Assembly: GCA_014859835.1 (NCBI GenBank)
Contig: JACZKW010000073.1
Location: 1-23,114 of the forward strand
Direction: 5' to 3'
From: UBA9653 sp014859835
GTDB taxonomy: Archaea > Thermoplasmatota > Thermoplasmata > UBA10834
DNA: 23,114 bases
Position numbers and translations under genes: made by a program. Shown piece after piece: positions 21,028-23,114 of this stretch; within the stretch, counting starts at the first letter, position 1, and each line of letters opens with the position of its first letter. The notes under the pieces were generated by a model, which was not told the origin of the DNA, ran no database searches, and was given only the letters and a program-made list of their open reading frames with translations.

Positions 21028-21651
21028 GGTGCCTATCTTGGTCATGACTTTCTTCGAGAACTCGTCGCTTCCCGGAATCTCAGCCAAAACTCCATCGGAA
21101 TCGATCATCATGACAATTCCATTCGTGCACCCAGACATGCCCTGGCATATCTCTAGCAGCTTGCTCGTCAGTGCGGCTTCATCGGCGGCTTCCTGAGCTG
21201 AGACCAAACCGATGAGGGTTCCCGTTGAGAATTCCTTCTGTCTGATATCTTCGAATGTCTCGCCAAAGCTCATGGTCACCCAGTTCATCACCTTGATGAT
21301 CTTCCTTATGTCCTGAGAGACCTGCTCGTTGATATTGTCCTTATTTGCCTCCAATAGCATATCGACGACTATCTCGGTGGCCAAAGAGATGGCCTTCATT
21401 ACCTCGCTGAACCTGAATCCTTCCGAGGTCCTTATGGAAGCGATACGCAGACAGTATCCCATAAGATGCGAATAATCGCTTTCTGCGACCGCGTGATAAA
21501 CGCCATCAATCCAGCTCTCAGCGGATTTATGGAGGAACTCATCGGATGAATCAGCATATCTTGGGGTCGAGAGCTTGACCGCATCTACCCATCGGTCCAG
21601 CATGTCACTCCTCCTCGCTCTCAGTATACGTGAAAGACTACTTTCAGGCAA
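21025..21651 (-). CDS. RsbRD_N-like sensor plus start of GAF domain (N-terminal part of split kinase)
   Basis: This 208-residue all-helical region (about 1-145: ILRARRSDMLDRWVDAV, then RFSEVMKAISLATEIVVDMLLE) resembles the RsbRD/RsbR N-terminal sensor fold. It is followed from about residue 155 by the first half of a GAF domain (SKLLEICQGMSGCTNGIVMMID), which breaks off at the TAG stop. It continues in frame into the kinase part, so the full protein would be a soluble RsbRD_N-GAF-PAS-histidine kinase. The TTG at 21651 is used because GGGAG lies six bases before it and it keeps the first helix whole; an ATG at 21603 also has a strong site (AGGAGG). Whether it is a pseudogene, a split gene or a read-through product is unresolved. 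Confidence 0.6.
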   Translation of the reverse strand: MPESSLSRILRARRSDMLDRWVDAVKLSTPRYADSSDEFLHKSAESWIDGVYHAVAESDYSHLMGYCLRIASIRTSEGFRFSEVMKAISLATEIVVDMLLEANKDNINEQVSQDIRKIIKVMNWVTMSFGETFEDIRQKEFSTGTLIGLVSAQEAADEAALTSKLLEICQGMSGCTNGIVMMIDSDGVLAEIPGSDEFSKKVMTKIGT

Positions 21652-21695
21652 GAACGTCTCCCTCCAGTTCGCCGTCGCTCTCGAACCGACCTCAC

Positions 21696-21710
21696 GACGA
21701 TAGAATCGTC
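21696..21710. repeat. Perfect 6-bp dyad near the kinase transcription start
   Basis: GACGAT-AGA-ATCGTC lies about 26 bp downstream of the presumed TATA box of the kinase gene, over the expected transcription start. It could be an operator, or a small hairpin at the 5' end of the mRNA. Confidence 0.3.
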
Positions 21711-21730
21711 ATCTCAGCTATGCGCTATTT

Positions 21731-21738
21731 GATATTAA
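21731..21738 (-). promoter_or_regulatory. TATA-like box of the kinase gene
   Basis: TTAATATC on the minus strand; transcription would start near 21708, leaving a leader of about 57 nt before the TTG at 21651. It lies in the 253-bp divergent region with the FBP aldolase gene. Confidence 0.4.
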
Positions 21739-21832
21739 TCAATACCCTTCGAAATCAAATACTGGCTGGGTGAGGTGATTCTAATCGGCCATCATCATAT
21801 GTGGTTCTTAACTGAGTGATGCTTGGAAACGG

Positions 21833-21841
21833 TTAATATAT
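21833..21841 (+). promoter_or_regulatory. TATA box of the FBP aldolase/phosphatase gene
   Basis: TTAATATAT preceded by a purine-rich stretch (GGAAACGG) that could be a BRE. Start near 21863 gives a leader of about 42 nt carrying GGAGG. Confidence 0.5.
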
Positions 21842-21904
21842 GTCAAGCTTCTTATCGACCGAATCTGTGCTAAATAGCAGAATTTGTGTGCGGAGGAAAA
21901 AGAT

Positions 21905-23038
21905 ATGTCCGAGAAGATCACGGTTTCGCTTATCAAGGCCGATGTTGGATCGATAGCTGGACACTCGAGACCCCACCCTAAGATGATGGAAGTCGCTTCG
22001 CTCGCGATGTCCAAGGGCGTCAAGGACGGCCTCCTGTTGGATTACTATGTCACAAGGTGCGGCGATGATATGGAACTCCTCATGACCCACAGGAACGGGG
22101 AGAACCACAAGGGCGTTCACGAGATTGCCTGGAATGCGTTCATGGACGCGGCCCAGGAGGCGAAGAAGATGCATCTGTACGCAGCCGGCCAGGACCTGCT
22201 GTCCGATGCATTCTCCGGCAACGTCAGGGGCCAGGGTCCCGGAGCCGCCGAGATGGAGTTCGTCGAAAGGCCGACGGAGCCCATGCTCATATTCATGGCG
22301 GACAAGTGTGGGCCAGCTGCATACTCTCTACCCATTGCGAAGATATTCATGGACCCGTTCACCACGACGGGATTGGTGATCGACCCGAGAGCGCACCTTG
22401 GCTACGACATAGAGGTGGTCGATGTTATAGACCATAAGAAGGTCATCATGAGTTCTCCCGCTGAGCTGTACGATATCCTCGCCCTGATAGGTGACACAAC
22501 CCGATTCGCAGTCAAACGCGTCCTCCACAGGGACATCGGCATCGCTGCCGTCGTCTCGACGGAGAAGCTGAACATAGCCGCTGGCAAGTATGTCGGCAAG
22601 GACGATCCCGTCATGATGATCCGATGCCAATCCGGGCTTCCTGCGGTTGGAGAGGCGCTGCAGCCATTCGCCTTTCCGCAGCTAGTAGCCGGTTGGATGA
22701 GGGGCTCACACTATGGTGCATGGTACCCCTGCGCTGTAGATGAGTCCGACCCCACCTACCATGACGGCCCTCCAAGGGTATGCTCGCTCGGCCTCCAGAT
22801 ATCAAACGGCAGGATCCAGGGGGTAGAGCCGCCGAACTCTCCTCCCGGCGATCACAAGCCTCTCGATTACTTTGCGGGCAAGGAGTGGGACCCCGTCCGT
22901 AACAAGGCGATGGAGATATCCATCTACATGCGTGGCCACGGTCCGTTCATGCCTGGAATAGTCTCGCCTGAGGAGCTCGAGTACACGACCCGACCAGATG
23001 TGCTGAAGAAGATAGAGTCTCGGATGGAGCCTCTCTGA
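21905..23038 (+). CDS. fbp: Fructose-1,6-bisphosphate aldolase/phosphatase (bifunctional)
   Basis: Class V enzyme that joins dihydroxyacetone phosphate and glyceraldehyde 3-phosphate and then removes the 1-phosphate, giving fructose 6-phosphate in one direction only (gluconeogenesis). Metal ligands and catalytic residues are in place: Asp13 and His20 (KADVGSIAGHSRPHP), Asp54-Asp55 (RCGDDMEL), Tyr229, the Schiff-base Lys232 and Asp233-Asp234 (KYVGKDDPVMMI). The 377-residue length is typical. The start is ATG 21905 with GGAGG eight bases upstream; the frame also reaches a TTG at 21884, which would precede that ribosome site. Triosephosphate isomerase follows 12 bp later, so both triose substrates are linked in one operon. 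Confidence 0.96.
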   Translation: MSEKITVSLIKADVGSIAGHSRPHPKMMEVASLAMSKGVKDGLLLDYYVTRCGDDMELLMTHRNGENHKGVHEIAWNAFMDAAQEAKKMHLYAAGQDLLSDAFSGNVRGQGPGAAEMEFVERPTEPMLIFMADKCGPAAYSLPIAKIFMDPFTTTGLVIDPRAHLGYDIEVVDVIDHKKVIMSSPAELYDILALIGDTTRFAVKRVLHRDIGIAAVVSTEKLNIAAGKYVGKDDPVMMIRCQSGLPAVGEALQPFAFPQLVAGWMRGSHYGAWYPCAVDESDPTYHDGPPRVCSLGLQISNGRIQGVEPPNSPPGDHKPLDYFAGKEWDPVRNKAMEISIYMRGHGPFMPGIVSPEELEYTTRPDVLKKIESRMEPL

Positions 23039-23050
23039 TGAGGTATTCGC

Positions 23051-23114
23051 TTGTCATCTAGACGACTCATCATAGCCGTGAACTTCAAAACCTACGTCGA
23101 AGCGAGCGGAGACG
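23051..23114 (+). CDS. tpiA: Triosephosphate isomerase, 5' end only
   Basis: Only the first 21 codons are inside the window. From the TTG at 23051 they read MSSRRLIIAVNFKTYVEASGD; the AVNFKTY stretch is the first strand and substrate-binding Asn/Lys of archaeal TIM. GAGGT lies six bases upstream, supporting TTG as start. It interconverts DHAP and glyceraldehyde 3-phosphate, the two substrates of the enzyme encoded just before it. Confidence 0.85.
   Translation, partial: MSSRRLIIAVNFKTYVEASGD

Noticed and set aside
21795..21805. ATGATGATG on the minus strand upstream of fbp as a C box
   Set aside because: No CTGA lies within guide distance on that strand.

Overview
The window looks like chromosomal DNA from an anaerobic euryarchaeon, most likely in or near the class Thermoplasmata. 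Archaeal hallmarks are TATA boxes about 25 bp from starts, Trm1, Hjc, THEP1, an MptD-like dihydroneopterin aldolase, bifunctional FBP aldolase/phosphatase, archaeal-type AspRS, ADP-forming acetyl-CoA synthetase and a box C/D guide RNA. The lineage below Euryarchaeota is inferred from overall gene flavour and is not proven. Gene density is high, most genes lie on the minus strand, and no intergenic stretch exceeds about 260 bp. I see no tRNA, rRNA, CRISPR array, transposon or phage gene. Stop usage is mainly TGA, with two TAA and four ordinary TAG stops besides the disputed TAG discussed below.

Layout. 1-1258 (+): the end of a winged-helix regulator and a small two-helix membrane protein. 1268-6691 (-): topA with its own promoter, then the overlapping set THEP1-trm1-purA. 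6786-12004 (-): a probable long operon korD-korA-korB-korC-acdB-asd-pssA-mptD. It covers 2-oxoacid oxidation to acyl-CoA, ATP formation from acyl-CoA, archaetidylserine/ethanolamine lipid head groups and methanopterin synthesis. 12223-13128 (+): nadA, divergent from korD. 13140-15772 (-): a LysE-type exporter, rubrerythrin, Hjc and a degenerate Nudix protein coupled to aspS (15769-17097). 17132-19561 (-): an EamA exporter and acdA, the partner of acdB 9 kb away. 19672-21651 (-): a sensor histidine kinase split by one in-frame TAG. 21905-23114 (+): FBP aldolase/phosphatase followed by the start of triosephosphate isomerase, a gluconeogenic pair.

Together the genes fit an anaerobe that ferments amino-acid-derived 2-oxoacids, using ferredoxin-linked oxidation plus substrate-level ATP from acyl-CoA, makes sugars by gluconeogenesis and uses rubrerythrin against peroxide.

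The most interesting find is an unannotated box C/D sRNA at 13866-13924 (+), between lysE and rubrerythrin. It has C, D', C' and D boxes, two guides of exactly 12 nt and its own TATA box. Its D guide is complementary to a CAU anticodon loop, and the N+5 rule puts the predicted 2'-O-methyl on wobble C34 of elongator tRNA-Met. The second notable find is the in-frame TAG at 21025-21027, which cuts a GAF domain in two in an otherwise continuous RsbRD_N-like/GAF/PAS/kinase reading frame.
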